Of a stretch of 64,000 bases of DNA, positions 10,890 through 22,731 are shown piece by piece. The position numbers were made by a program, and so were the translations under genes. This DNA comes from Pardosa pseudoannulata (lineage: Eukaryota; Arthropoda; Arachnida; Araneae; Lycosidae). Location: NCBI GenBank assembly GCA_032207245.1, contig CM063501.1, forward strand, positions 77,130,186 through 77,194,185, in the 5' to 3' direction. The notes beneath the pieces were generated by a model. It saw only the letters and a list, made by a program, of their open reading frames with translations. It made no database searches and was not told the origin of the DNA. The stretch's first letter is position 1; each line of letters starts with the position of its first letter.

Positions 10890-11465
10890 CATTTTTTATT
10901 CATTGGTTACGTTCCACAACTCAGTACAAAGAAACACAGCACAAAAAGCAGCATCATAGAAAGTGAGTGGCACCATGGGAAAACTAGATAACTCTTGAGC
11001 ACTACCTATCATAAAAGGAGAGAGAAGCAATTGTACTTGCTACAAATTTAGTTTAAATTAAAGTTATAAATTCAGATTTCAGTTGGTTACGTTCTACAAC
11101 ATAGTACAAAGAAACACATCACAAGACAGTACAAAAAGCAACATCATAGACAAACACACACAGAGAAAGTGATTGGCACCATAAGAAAACTAGATAACTC
11201 TGAAGCGCTACCTATCATAAAAGGAGAGGGCAGCAATTGTACATGCTATAAATTTAGTTTAAATTAAAGTTATAAATTCAGATTTCAGTTGGTTACATTC
11301 TACAACACAGCACAAAAAGCAACACTAGACAATCACACACACAGAAAGTGAGTGGCACCATAGGAAAACTAGATAACTCTTGTAGTGCTACCTATCATAA
11401 AAGGAGAAAGAAGCAATTGTACACACTACAAATTTAGTCTAAATTAAAGTTATAAATTCAGATTT
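10890..11465. repeat. Three tandem ~180-206-bp units
   Basis: Units starting TTGGTTACGTTC or TTGGTTACATTC lie at 10902, 11083 and 11289. Each contains GGAAAACTAGATAACTCT (or a close variant), ACCTATCATAAAAGGAGA and ends AAAGTTATAAATTCAGATTT. Length differences come from small internal insertions near the ACACACA tracts. Confidence 0.88.
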
Positions 11466-12899
11466 ATTAGGTAAAAGAGTATTAATAGTTTATATAAGAG
11501 CATTATTATGTTGCATTTGTGAAAGATATTACCATAATTGCACACCTAATTGTTCAGTGTTCACATTTCACATAAAAACGGGCTGGGCACATTTATCAAA
11601 AAGTGCAGTTTTATTAGTTTTATTCAAGTGAGAGAACACTATTGAGTAAAAGGGCACTCTGTGTATGTATTATGTATAAAAATGGATTATGCTAAATCTT
11701 AAGAATTTCACATATAAAATAATTTCACTGTGAAAATACCCTAATTAAAATTCTATTTAGGGTGTAAAAAATCACATTTTTTTTTACTAGTATGCACTGT
11801 GTATATTGAATTACAGAATAAAAACTTAATAAACATTTTTTTGGAAAATATATATAAAATAAAATGTACTACATAATTTTTTTTTTTTTTTTAATTTTAA
11901 ATACAAATAATCTGTGCAAAATACCAACTACTGCTATATGTTTTATAAGCATGTTTATTGATTTATTTTTACAACTAATAAAAAAGAAAATTTATTATGG
12001 ATATAGAAAGAACACAAAATATATTCTAGTCATTTAATTAATAAATCAGATATGAAATGTATCTGAAAAAACAGTTTAATTGATATTTTACAATAATTTA
12101 CAGGGAATAAATGTATAATACTGTTTTTATTCTGCTGATGTTTCAAAGCAGATGTATAATTAGGTTCTTCAGTTAGACATCAGAATTGGAAAATCACACA
12201 CAACTTCAGCTTTGCAAGTACCCACATTCTTCCCTCCCCTCAAAAAAATTAAACTTTTTTTCTTTAAAAAAATGCAGGTTTTAAAGTAAATGTATTTTAA
12301 AATCCAGAGAACATAAGAATTTTTTTTTTTTTTTTTTTTTTTTTAAGGGCACAGGACAGCTCTTTTTGAAAAACATGAACACTAATTGTCAGTAGAATAT
12401 ACGATAATATTTAGGTTGAAAAAAAAAATGATCTGTTGATATAATATTTGATTTTAAATAAATTAATGTAAAATGTTATTTCTGTTGAGATTTTTATAGT
12501 TATTTAGTTAAAAAATGCTATTGAGGCATTAATAAGACATGTAAATAGGTAAGAAACTTCAAAATTAAAAGTAAATTTTTAATATTGTTATTTATTTAGG
12601 GGGAGACAAATATAGTACAACTGCCTAAATCTAGATTTTTTAAAAAAGTTATTCTAGATTTCAGAATCGTCTGAAAATTAGAGGTTTTTAATTTAAGATC
12701 AAACTCCATTTTTTCTTTTTCAGTGTCATTCTAAAGATGACTCCATTATTAAAAAAGGCCTTCATTCTTGTTATTGGTTATCATAGGTCATTGGAAGGCT
12801 TTCAGCTTAACTACAGAGGCTGAAATTGAAAACCGTGTGTGTCACCCTTTTTTACTTTTAGAGAGTGTTACATAAAGGATTTTATTTTCTTTATTTCTC
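11466..12899. other. AT-rich intergenic sequence, no gene seen
   Basis: Contains T-runs (around 11879 and 12320). No coding or RNA gene is recognised. Confidence 0.5.
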
Positions 12900-12909
12900 C
12901 TCATTCTAT

Positions 12910-13088
12910 GCCGAACTATGTCTGAACGGTAAGGGTGCTGGCCTTCGGAACCGGAGTTCGTGAGTTCGAATCCCACTATGGCATGGATGTTTATAGCCAT
13001 TCGGAATCGGCTTTAAGCAGTAGGTCCCGTTCTCATTAGCCCTCATATTGCAAAAAGTAGATTGTAGTCCTCCAAAACCAAACCAATT
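12910..13088 (+). mobile_element. tRNA-derived SINE, copy 1, with 10-bp target duplication
   Basis: The head is tRNA-like: a box A region GGTAAGGGTGCTGG and a box B GAGTTCGAATCCC. The body contains GCATGGATGTTTATAGCC and GGAATCGGCTTTAAGCAGTA, and the tail is CCAAAACCAAACCAA. CTCATTCTAT flanks it on both sides (12900-12909 and 13089-13098). Copies 2 (22548-22722, minus) and 3 (62346-62527) share the same body and tail. SINEs of this kind are copied by Pol III transcription and LINE-encoded enzymes. Confidence 0.9.
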
Positions 13089-13098
13089 CTCATTCTAT

Positions 13099-13572
13099 AC
13101 AAAAGAAGGTTTTCTGACAATGTACAGGGAAGATGTAGAAGGGATCCATCTGTAAAGAAGCATTTAAGTGACAACTAGGTCAGTAAAGAAAAGATATTAA
13201 GAACTATGTTCAAGTAGAAAATTTGCCTTTCAAAATTAATTAGTCTTGCTAGCTGTGAAAACTAAAAAAGTTACAATAATAATGATATATAATTACAGCA
13301 ATACTTCTTTTATCTTTTTATTTTCTTTCTTTAATACCTTTGTTTATTGATATGTATATATTGAGTATTTAGAGGAAGCAGTAAAAAATATTTTGTGTGT
13401 TACACAGCTTGAATTTTTTCCTTAAATTTTTGGAAAAAATAGAGGACATGTTATACAAGTAAATATAGTAGTACTGTATCAGAAAGGCAATTTTTGATAT
13501 GTTTAAAGAAAAGGAGTTTTTTAGTTCAGATTCAAATGTTATTTAAAGTTTAATTTTTGATTTATTTAAACA
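13099..13572. other. AT-rich intergenic sequence, no gene seen
   Basis: No gene or repeat copy is recognised. Confidence 0.4.
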
Positions 13573-14410
13573 TATGAAAAGTTAAGAACAGAGCACCTGT
13601 AGCAGCACCTGTTCTGTTGATGGTTCGGATGGACCAGTCTATTGCCTCAAGAATCTCTGGAATAGCTCTCAAGTGAATGCCACTAAGTGGTTCCTTCCTC
13701 TTAGGAATTAAGACAAAGTCGCAAGGGCTTAGATCTGGAGAGTATGGTGGATGGTACTTCCCAGATGGATAGAACTTCCCAGCCCTATCGATTGAACAAA
13801 TCAGTCACAGCTTGCGCTGTATGTGGCTGAACATTGTCATGCAAAATGATATGGGCATCCTGGAGAAAATGCAGAATTTTGCTCATGCAGGGGTGTTCCT
13901 TCAGAATGTGTATTACATTGTGTGTATGCACAAATCCTGCCTGTTGGACCAGCTCACAAATTGTTTGGCTTCGACCACTGTCCATTAGTTCGGCAACAGC
14001 CTGATTTGCTGACAGTAGGATAACCTGGCTGATGCATGTCTGCCACATTTTGGTATCCTTCATTGAAGACTTTTACCCACCTTGCTACAGTTCTGTAAGG
14101 TAATGCAGATTCCCCGCAAACCTCTTGAAGCCCTAGATGACATTGTTGAGCTGTATGACTTCTGGCACATTCAATTTTTATCCAATTCCATTGTTCTTGT
14201 TTTGAAAACATTCTGACAACACTTTAGACTGCAAGCTAATACAAGGATCAGTTCTTCACGTCACTCTGCAAATGATGTAGGAAGGATGATTCTTTTTGCT
14301 GAGATGTAAGGTAGGTATAAAGCTCAAGTGTGGTTTACACAATATTCTTTGGTTTTGTTGTGTAGCATTTTTACAGCAGTGTTGCAACAATTAAAATTCC
14401 AACCCTCATA
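13573..14410 (-). pseudogene. Internally deleted mariner-type transposase
   Basis: On the minus strand the frame from 14211 gives an N-terminal part with the second helix-turn-helix-like stretch ALPYRTVARWVKVFNEGY, typical of mariner transposases. A frame change then leads to AVAELMDSGRSQTICELVQQ and HNVIHILKEHPCMSK. The next residues already belong to the second catalytic Asp block (IILHDNVQPHTAQAV), so the first part of the DDD domain is missing. The C-terminal signature YSPDLSPCDF, holding the last catalytic Asp, is at about 13715-13745. The right end, read on minus, is TATGAGGGTTGGAATTTTAA, ending at TA 14410. The left end near 13573 is weak. The copy is dead. Confidence 0.88.
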
Positions 14411-15230
14411 GTAAAACTTTTTTATTTCAGGTTGATTAAGAGTGAGAAGGATCATTATACATTTTTAAATTACTACAAAGTGTATATTGCATCTCATTTA
14501 TCTATTGTGAATATGTTACTTGCTTTTGAAGGTAGGTGTACAACCAGTAGAGCAAAGTTTAGTGCCAAAATTAAAATGACAGAAAATTGTAGAAATTAAG
14601 TTTTAATATAACTGTCACTCGTGAAGAAATTCCTATTTCATAAGAACAACATCATCTAGATTGTTTTATTCACAATAACTCATTTTTTAAAATCCCCATT
14701 AGAGAAAGAAGGGTATGGTTCTATCTTCTATATGTTTGGGAATATGTAAAATCTCAATAAAGCCTCATTTAGATGCATGGAATATAATATACAGTATTAC
14801 TGTGTGCTTTCACAATAAATAAAATTTTGATTTTAGAAATTTCTTTCAATTGTAATTTGCTCTTTAATAAGTCATAGAATCTTATTTGGCTGTGCAAAAT
14901 TAATATCACCATGTGAGTTTTCAAGGTACCAAATTTTTGTTTTAAAGCAAGTTTTCTAGAAAAAATATAGCTGGGCATTTAGCAAATGCATGTAATGACA
15001 TTGGTTTAAAAAACACTTTAAATAATAACTCTGACTTTTCAGTGCCTTGACTATATTTAGATGTGTTTATTTACAGGGAAACCCTGGAACTCCCAGGATT
15101 TTGCTATAACCTTCTCCATATTTCTAGAGATATAAATTTATAAATAATTTTAACTTATTTCTTTCTACTTACTAAAAAAAGTTGTAAGATTTTTTAAACA
15201 TAGCATTAAAAAATTGTGTCTATTATTACA
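14411..15230. other. AT-rich intergenic sequence, no gene seen
   Basis: No gene is recognised. The 69-codon minus frame at 14769-14978 has no features to support it. Confidence 0.45.
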
Positions 15231-15711
15231 CAGTAGCAAAAAACCCTTGTTTTTTAAGAAAAACCCAATCTGTGTGGGTTTTTCTGGGTTTATTGGGGGT
15301 CTGGTTTTAAGAGAAGTACCTTATTTCAGAAAAAATTAAATTGCTAAAACTGATTATATTTTTATTAATTAACTAAATATTTAAGAAATTATAATTTAAT
15401 TAATATAAATCAGTGTAAAGACTATAAAAATGTTTACTCTGACATCACACATAAAATGTTATATATTGACATATACCACATATTTGAATGTTATTTTAAC
15501 AAAGGATTACTTTTTATCTCTATTCTTTCTTCATTTAAATAATCATTTTTTAAACTTTTTTGCATAAAATTTTTGTTAAAGGTAATAGGTAATCAGTGTG
15601 TAGCCAAAAAAAGAGTCAAGTCCCAGGAACAAGGTAAGGTCATTTCTCAACAGTCAACACAACCTGTTTTTCACAATGAAAGAAGAGAAATTTCATACTA
15701 GCCCTTTCTTG
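15231..15711 (+). mobile_element. hAT-like non-autonomous element, family B, truncated copy
   Basis: Starts CAGTAGCAAAAAACCC and runs parallel to the complete copy at 23523-24273 through GGGGGTCTGGTTTTAAGAGA and TAGCCAAAAAAAGAGTCAAG. It breaks at about 15711, where a family C element begins. The 3' end of family B is not seen after the interruption. Confidence 0.7.
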
Positions 15712-16340
15712 CTGTAGCCATAAATTACATTCGGAGGTGAACATTGTTTTTTGTGAATGATACTTCAGTAAAACTATATGTTTTCTTATGTATGTGTACT
15801 CCTAATGAATATCATAATACAATGGATTTTTAAATATCAAAATAATTAAAAAGTGATAAAATGAACAAATTTATAGCTTTAAAGGAGTAATGCAGTAACT
15901 ACATAATGAATTTAAAAGTAAAATTAACGCTGAAAATATATAAACTATACATGGTATTAAATTCTAATTTTTAAAACAGAAGTAAAACTAAAGAAAAAGT
16001 GTAATTGTGAAAGAAAATGAAAATGTTCAAATTTTTACCAGTATATTATAGAATATGCTCTTTTTGAAATTTTCGCGTAAAAATTATCACAATTTCTTCC
16101 AATTGTGCAACAATATTGTGATGAGGTGCCAAAGGGAGTAGTCAATCTGTTCTTACATGTCAAATCCAATTTTCACTTACTCCTTAACTCAATGTCACTG
16201 TTTTAAGCACACTGTTGTCTCTGCATAGCTAGGCAAATGACACACCCACAGACATGTTCCATTTTCATTTCACGAAACGGTCATTTTGAATTTCAAAGGA
16301 GGACCAGTTCCCCAAATCTCTCCCCTTGCCTACGACCTTG
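15712..16340 (+). mobile_element. hAT-like non-autonomous element, family C, copy 1
   Basis: Matches 35981-36603 along its length, including GTGAATGATACTTCAGTAAA, TAAACTATACATGGTATTAA and the end TTGCCTACGACCTTG. The left end lacks the first bases (CAGGGCCG) of the family. It lies exactly where family B breaks, so it either inserted into B or marks a deletion junction. Confidence 0.65.
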
Positions 16341-19008
16341 CTACTTACTTTGTAATTGCATAAAAAAAATATAGCATGTTCTTTACCGATCATATAATCT
16401 CCAATTTTTGTAACACAATCTGCTAGTCTGTAACCTTAAAAGAAAAAAAAGATTGAAACTTTGTAAGCTACTTTGACAGCACCCTGCAGAAGTATACTGA
16501 AAAAGGAAGAGTCATTGAAGATTTTGAGCAGTGAGAATGCTTTAGAATGAAAGTATCTAACACCATATTAGTTACAAAAGAAACTGAATGCTTGTCTTTA
16601 AAGAATTTTGATAATTTCAGAAAATTTGCTTTTATTTAATTTTTCCCAGAGTAAATTTAAATTTTTTTAAATGTGTTTTGCATATTTTTATACTGTTTAA
16701 AGATTTAAAAAAATTTTAATTTTGTAGAAATGATTTAATTTTTACCCTTTACTCTTTTGAAAGTCATTCGCTAATACTTGTTTTTGCATCTCCTCTTAAC
16801 GTATAAATTAAAAAAATTTTCAGAAGATTTTTTTTTTTTACTCTACAAACACCTCTGTTATATTTAATTTTCAGTGATCTTAAGATAAGAATCCAGTAGG
16901 ATTGATACGTTACTACTTTCAGACATATATATATATGTACAGAATTAAGTGTATTTTATAAACATACAGCTATAATTATTATAGTTTCATACCAAACATT
17001 TAAAAAAAAATTTATGTTTTCTCATTGCCTTGTATTTTTTAAACTAATATTTAATTAATTAGAAAGTGCCATAAAAATGAGCATATTATTTTTAAAGTAA
17101 TAATTTAAACAATTTATTCAAGTATCACTTTATTTATATTTCAAACATGACTATTCAATCTAAATATTTTCACTTCCAAAATTATTTTGCATTCTCCTTC
17201 ATCATTTTTTAAATATTTGAAAGTTAGTAGGAGTTTAAAACTTTTTCATAAAATATATTTACTAGTCTGTGTTGTAATTTTACTAAATTTAAGGATATAC
17301 AAAACACGGCCTACTTTGAGACAACACTAGATATTCTGATGTTCTGTAGATGTATTTAAATTACATTTGAAAGAGATTAGATTGTTGATAGTATTTGTTA
17401 TTCTTGACTGATTTTATAAATATATAATGCTTGCTTGTCATTAAGTTATTACAAGAGTAGAGAATGAAGTTTATATGAAAGATGTTGATGCTACTAAAAT
17501 TATTTTTAAAATCCAATTAATGCTGTTAAAAATATAAAATAAAGATCATTCACACTTTATGGGAATGGAAATGTATTTATGTTTCTTGTTAGCACTGGAG
17601 ATAAAGTTTTGACACTTTCACTATAATTGTGCGATACTATTTAGTTTTTCTTTGTTTTAAATATGGAATAAAATATTTATTTTAAATGTAGCTCCTAAAG
17701 TAGTCAAATAGATTGAAGGTTACATAAATGGGCTTTTAGTAGAGAAATATTCATAACAATAAATTATAAAGTAATGTCATGATTATTGCATTTTAATGGA
17801 AATTATTTTAAATATATTAAATTTTGAAGGGGGAAAAGCATCTAACTGAAATTAAAAATGTAAAAAAGGATTACAAAACAATATTTCAAGATTGTTTGGC
17901 TGGGGTAAAATACCAATAAATAAAATCTCTGATTCTTAAAAAAGAAATAAAAATATGGCTTATAATCTTATTTTTTTAAACAGGTAATATACTTTGAAAC
18001 AGCAAGAAAAATCAATTATAACAATTTTAAGATAAAAAAGGTATTAACCTAAAGTTCATTCATTTGCCAAAATATAATTCTATGAGAAAAACACAGTGTA
18101 GAAAATTGTTTGAAGAACACCAAGCTATTAATAAATGGAAACGTGCTAATTCTTGGATGTAATTAAGTGACAATAAAAAACAACAATTATGTTTAAATGA
18201 AAAAAAAAACCCAAAACACCTAATACTAAATGAATTTGTCAAAATAAAGGTAAGTTCCCAAATGAATTTGTGATAGTTATAAGATTTTGTTATGATGGTA
18301 GAATTGAAACCAAAAAACGTTTCAAGTAATACCAGGGTCAAGTTTTTTAAGCCCAACCCACCTAGGTTTTTCATCAAATACAAGTTTTTATTTTAATGTT
18401 TTTTTTTTTATTTTTTATCCATACTTTTAGTGAAAAATTCTGGATTTTTTTCCAAACCTTGAAACTTATGCTACTAAATTTTTTGTTAAACATACATTTA
18501 TGTAGATTGTAAATAAGCATGCAGATTTTTTACACAGGAAACATTAAAAACTGGATTCAATAAAATCAGAATTAAATATTTAGTAGCATCTATTATTAAT
18601 ATTGTTACAACTACCAGATTATGTAAATGCAGATACAAATCTCTCAGGTTATTAAAAAACTTATTTATTACAAAAATTATTAATTATAGTCAATATCTAC
18701 CTCTTTTGTTTGAACAAATTTAATTTCTTAATTATCATTACATGTACTTAATAATATAAATATTTTATTGATATCACTGAATAAAAACAAACTTTCTTAT
18801 TTTAACTGTCTGAAGGAAATAATAACAAAAAGAATATTAGTGGCTATGAAACATTCAGTCAATCTGAACTTTTAGGTGAATACTAATTGATGATAAACAG
18901 CTTCAGTTTTCTTGCTTTATGAGAATTAAAGTGTGATCAAAATGCCCATTTTTGTAAAAATTGAAATTTGATAGGCTGAACATCAAGTTTTGTTTAGGTA
19001 AACTAATA

Positions 19009-19010
<2 letters not shown>
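16341..19010. other. AT-rich intergenic sequence, no gene seen
   Basis: About 2.7 kb without recognisable genes. The 107-codon minus frame at 18060-18383 looks like chance in AT-rich DNA. Confidence 0.5.
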
Positions 19011-19233
<223 letters not shown>

Positions 19234-19838
19234 AGCCTTTAATTAAAAAAAATACTCCAGATGTATTAAAAGTTTGTTAAGTATAACTTTATTATCTAAA
19301 GGTCCAAATTTGTACCAAAAATAAGCCTTCAAAATTCAGACTCAGTTAACCATTCAGAACTACCAGAAGAAGAAAGAAGTGCATTCATAGGCACAGGTGA
19401 TCCAAAAGGATATGCTTAGTCAAGACATAGGGATTTCCTCCCTTTACCCTAATTTTACTTTAAAAAAAAAATCATAGTTTCAATTCAATATGTTGAAATT
19501 TACACAGTATAATTGCTGATAGTATATGAATCTTCTATAGTAAAAGTTTCATGATTTTTTTAAAATATAACATCATGATTTTTAAAGAAAAAGTTATTTT
19601 TCTTGTCAGTTAAAAAAAAAAGAATGTTTTATAATTTGAATACATTACTAGTAAATGATATACATCTGCAAGACAAATTTCATAAATTTAATGAATTAAA
19701 TAATTCCAATAATATCAATTATTTCATACCCATTCCATTCCATCAATGTAAAAATATCCCTCTCAAAGTATTTAATTCTTTTTGCCATGATAGTTAAAAT
19801 AAAACTGACCTAAAATATACAAAACACTATACACTATA
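19234..19838. other. AT-rich intergenic sequence, no gene seen
   Basis: No feature is recognised. Confidence 0.45.
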
Positions 19839-19939
19839 GTACTTTGTTTATATTTTAACTAAATGAGGAAAGAGTGGGAGTATAAACAATAATTATACTC
19901 CCACTCTTTCCTCATTTAGTTAAAATATAAACAAAGTAC
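19839..19939. repeat. Perfect hairpin, 47-bp arms, 7-bp loop
   Basis: Arm 19839-19885 (starting GTACTTTGTTTATATTTTAA) is the exact reverse complement of 19893-19939. The loop is ACAATAA (19886-19892). Pairing stops abruptly on the outside. No target duplication is visible. It could be a young fold-back, a hairpin RNA source, or an assembly or replication artefact. Confidence 0.95.
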
Positions 19940-20118
19940 ACAATAACTCAAATCTTTAAGAGCACTTGAAAGCATTCTATTGTTTTCATATTCCATCAAC
20001 CAAAAAATATTTAAAAAAAAAAATAAAAATATTGGAGCCTAAAATATATATTGAAGGTTAACACTGTGATACTATTAAAAAATATAATGGACTTGAACCC
20101 TCAGCTAGTTCCATTTAA

Positions 20119-20723
20119 CACTAGATTTACAGACCAAGCCAATTTGATTCATTAAAAATTTGATCACTATATATGTATAAAACTTTAATATCACTTTTGA
20201 AAAACATACATTGGTTTTTAGTTAAGTAATAAAATACATGTAAACTTTCATTCCTCTTCCCCGCAGACCCCTTCATTTCGTATTATCAAATGTGGTATAC
20301 CTATTTTCATGGTTGTGAGCCAATTTGACTCATAGAATGTATATGAAAATAAATATAGTATAAAGTAAATATAAAATATATAGTACAAAGTAAATATAGA
20401 GAAGAAGTCAAGAAAACTTTTATTTCAATGACAGAAATTCAAACTACTGATGCATGGAAGAATTGTCAAGTTCACCAATCATGCAAAAGAAACAGATGTA
20501 GAAACCATTGTGCTAAATGTAATAGAAATGTTTGTGAAAAATGTGTTTCAAGAACAGATTTTATATGTAAAAAATGTTTTCCGTGAATTTTTTTATAAAA
20601 AACATTTTATTTAAATTAATTTGGAACTATTTTCTTTGCAAAAAAACTTCAATTTTCTTGTATGAGACAAATAGGCTCATTTCAGTAAAAATAGGTATAT
20701 GATCAACATCTGTAAAACTAATG
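20119..20723 (+). mobile_element. Short piggyBac-like element A (605 bp), TTAA-flanked
   Basis: TTAA lies at 20115-20118 and 20724-20727. After each TTAA, inward, come CACTAGATTTACAGACC and, on the other strand, CATTAGTTTTACAGATG (13 of 17 identical). Subterminal repeats of TGAGCCAATTTGACTCA type occur at about 20135, 20318 and inverted near 20665-20680. It retains only a cysteine-rich C-terminal frame (20428-20586). It is a deletion derivative that cannot move itself. Confidence 0.88.
20359..20586 (+). pseudogene. Cysteine-rich C-terminal remnant of a piggyBac-type transposase
   Basis: The frame is open from 20359; the first ATG is 20428 and the stop is 20584-20586. Over its last 40 residues it holds nine Cys and two His, in the order NCQVHQSC, NRCRNHCAKCNRNVCEKC and FICKKCF. 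This spacing fits the C-terminal cross-brace zinc-binding (PHD/RING-like) domain that piggyBac transposases use to bind DNA near their ends. The catalytic DDD domain is absent. The frame is intact to its stop, but the short fragment may simply be a remnant. Family assignment rests on the TTAA-flanked ends plus the Cys/His pattern. Confidence 0.7.
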
Positions 20724-20727
20724 TTAA

Positions 20728-22265
20728 ATACTTAAATAAAATGTTCGAATTTCAAATCACATAGGTCTTACTACACAAATTATCTAGTCACATATATTTT
20801 TTAGGAGAATTTCCTGATCTGTACGAATGGGTTAATGGTTTCCAAGTCCAATTTTTTATATTATTTTGGTACAATTTTGTATGTTTAGATAATTTCTTGG
20901 CAGGATAAATGATTTTTATAATTGCTATCATAATTATAAAAATCATTTTACCACTTAAGCAAAAATAATTAATAAATTCTTAAAAAAAAAAATGCCAGAA
21001 AGTGGTATTTTTGTGTACAAGTTGGCTTAATATAAAAAACCTTAAAAGAAAGAATTTAGGGGCTAGCCCACTTCGGTAAAGCCTGTGTAGTATTTAAATT
21101 AATTCATTCTAATATGAGCAGGACATTTTAGAATCATCTTTTGAAGAAAAAAATTTAACCTTATAGAAATCCATTCACATGAAAAGAGTATTAATAAAGT
21201 TGAGTTCTAAATGGAAGTCTATAGTCAAATCTCTGAGTTAGCTGCAACTCTTTTAGCAAAAAAAAAATAATTTAAAATAGGCATAGGTGTTCTTTTTAAT
21301 GAAATATAAATAAAAAATCTTATGCTTTAATCCTGCTTAAGAGAAAATATATTTGCAAAAAATTAATAGACTTTAGAAAAAATGCGACAGGAGTAGGAGA
21401 AAATTGACTTAATGATGCTAAGGAAAAGTTTACTTTCATAGAAATTTGAGTATGATCTATAGTTAAGACTAAAAACTATAAGATGTAAGCACATTGCTCC
21501 AATACACTCTTTATGCTAAATTGCTTCTATAAAATATAAACAGCCTTCTGTACTTCCAGAATAGTTCAAATAATGGTGTCTTTGTTTTGCCAGTTCTATG
21601 AAGTTACTGAGAATGTATTTATGACAAATGTCACAAGAATATGATGAGTATATGTTTGTTTCATAATAATTGAATAATTAGTCTCTTAAATGTCACACAA
21701 TAACTGAATATCAGGAGTCATATTTATTTATTAAAATTACTTTAAGAAGATTTTCTCATATGTTCTTATTTAAGAATACTAGCATGTAATGCTATATTTT
21801 TTAATGATTTCAGTCTTAGAAAATTTGTATCAAACTTGCTGACTGCTCAAAATTTTCAAAAAGTTATAACTAGAACTTAAATTTTTCTACTGCATTATAT
21901 AATTTAAACCCATAAATAAACATTATAATAAATTTGTCTTTTAAAGTACAAGTTTATTATAAAAATGGCATCAGTTAAATATAATTTGTTGGTGAAACAC
22001 ATTTAATTTAATAGTGACAGAAAAATATAAAAATAGATTTAATTATACACAAAGTTTCAAAAAATAATTCACAGTAGTATATAAAGACTGAAATAAAAGA
22101 AAACTAAATGGGAAATTTACTGAAATTTTGCATAATACTCCTAATTTAACTATTAAATGAAATTAACTATTTATACTACTATGATAAGCATTTGATATGT
22201 TTTTTTTTTTTCATTCAAAGTGTTCTTTTACTTACGAAAGAAAAGAAACTGCACAAGATTTTACA
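20728..22265. other. AT-rich intergenic sequence, no gene seen
   Basis: No gene or repeat copy is recognised in about 1.5 kb. Confidence 0.45.
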
Positions 22266-22269
22266 TGAT

Positions 22270-22300
22270 TGTACATTATAATGTATAATTATAATGTACA
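22270..22300. repeat. Small perfect inverted repeat
   Basis: TGTACATTATAA (22270-22281) pairs with TTATAATGTACA (22289-22300) across a 7-bp loop. It may be a chance AT-rich hairpin. Confidence 0.6.
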
Positions 22301-22547
22301 TTAAATTTTCTTAAAGACTGCCATCAATGTATGAAGGTCCAGGAATATTAGCGAAATTTTGGTTCCATGTTATTTATTTTCAAAAATTGAATGCAACAAT
22401 ACTAGTGGTGTCTTCTAAAGAACTCCTCCAATGAAAACAGCCATGTTCTCACCATTGATGAATTAATTTTAATAACATCTTCCCTGGAAAACAGCCAAGT
22501 CCTGTATGTCCCCAAAAGATAATGTTATTAATCTATGCCTCCCATTC

Positions 22548-22722
22548 CTTCCTTTGGTTTGGGGCACAATGGTCTACTTTTTGCAACACGAGGGCTAAAG
22601 GGCTGGGACCTACTGCTTAAAGCCGATTCCAAACAGCTACTAATATCCATGCCACAGTGGGATTTGAACCAACAAACTCCAGTTCCAAAGGCCAGCACCC
22701 TAACCATTGGGCCACCATTCAG
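22548..22722 (-). mobile_element. tRNA-derived SINE, copy 2, with target duplication
   Basis: Minus-strand copy of the SINE at 12910. Read on minus it starts CTGAATGGTGGCCCAATGGT, has box A in CCAATGGTTAGGGTGCTGG and box B in GGTTCAAATCCCAC, and ends CCAAACCAAAGGAAG. CTCCCATTC lies on both sides (22539-22547 and 22723-22731). Confidence 0.9.
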
Positions 22723-22731
22723 CTCCCATTC

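Noticed and set aside
18060..18383. 107-codon minus-strand open frame
   Set aside because: No recognisable domain, and AT-rich chance frames of this length are expected in 64 kb.
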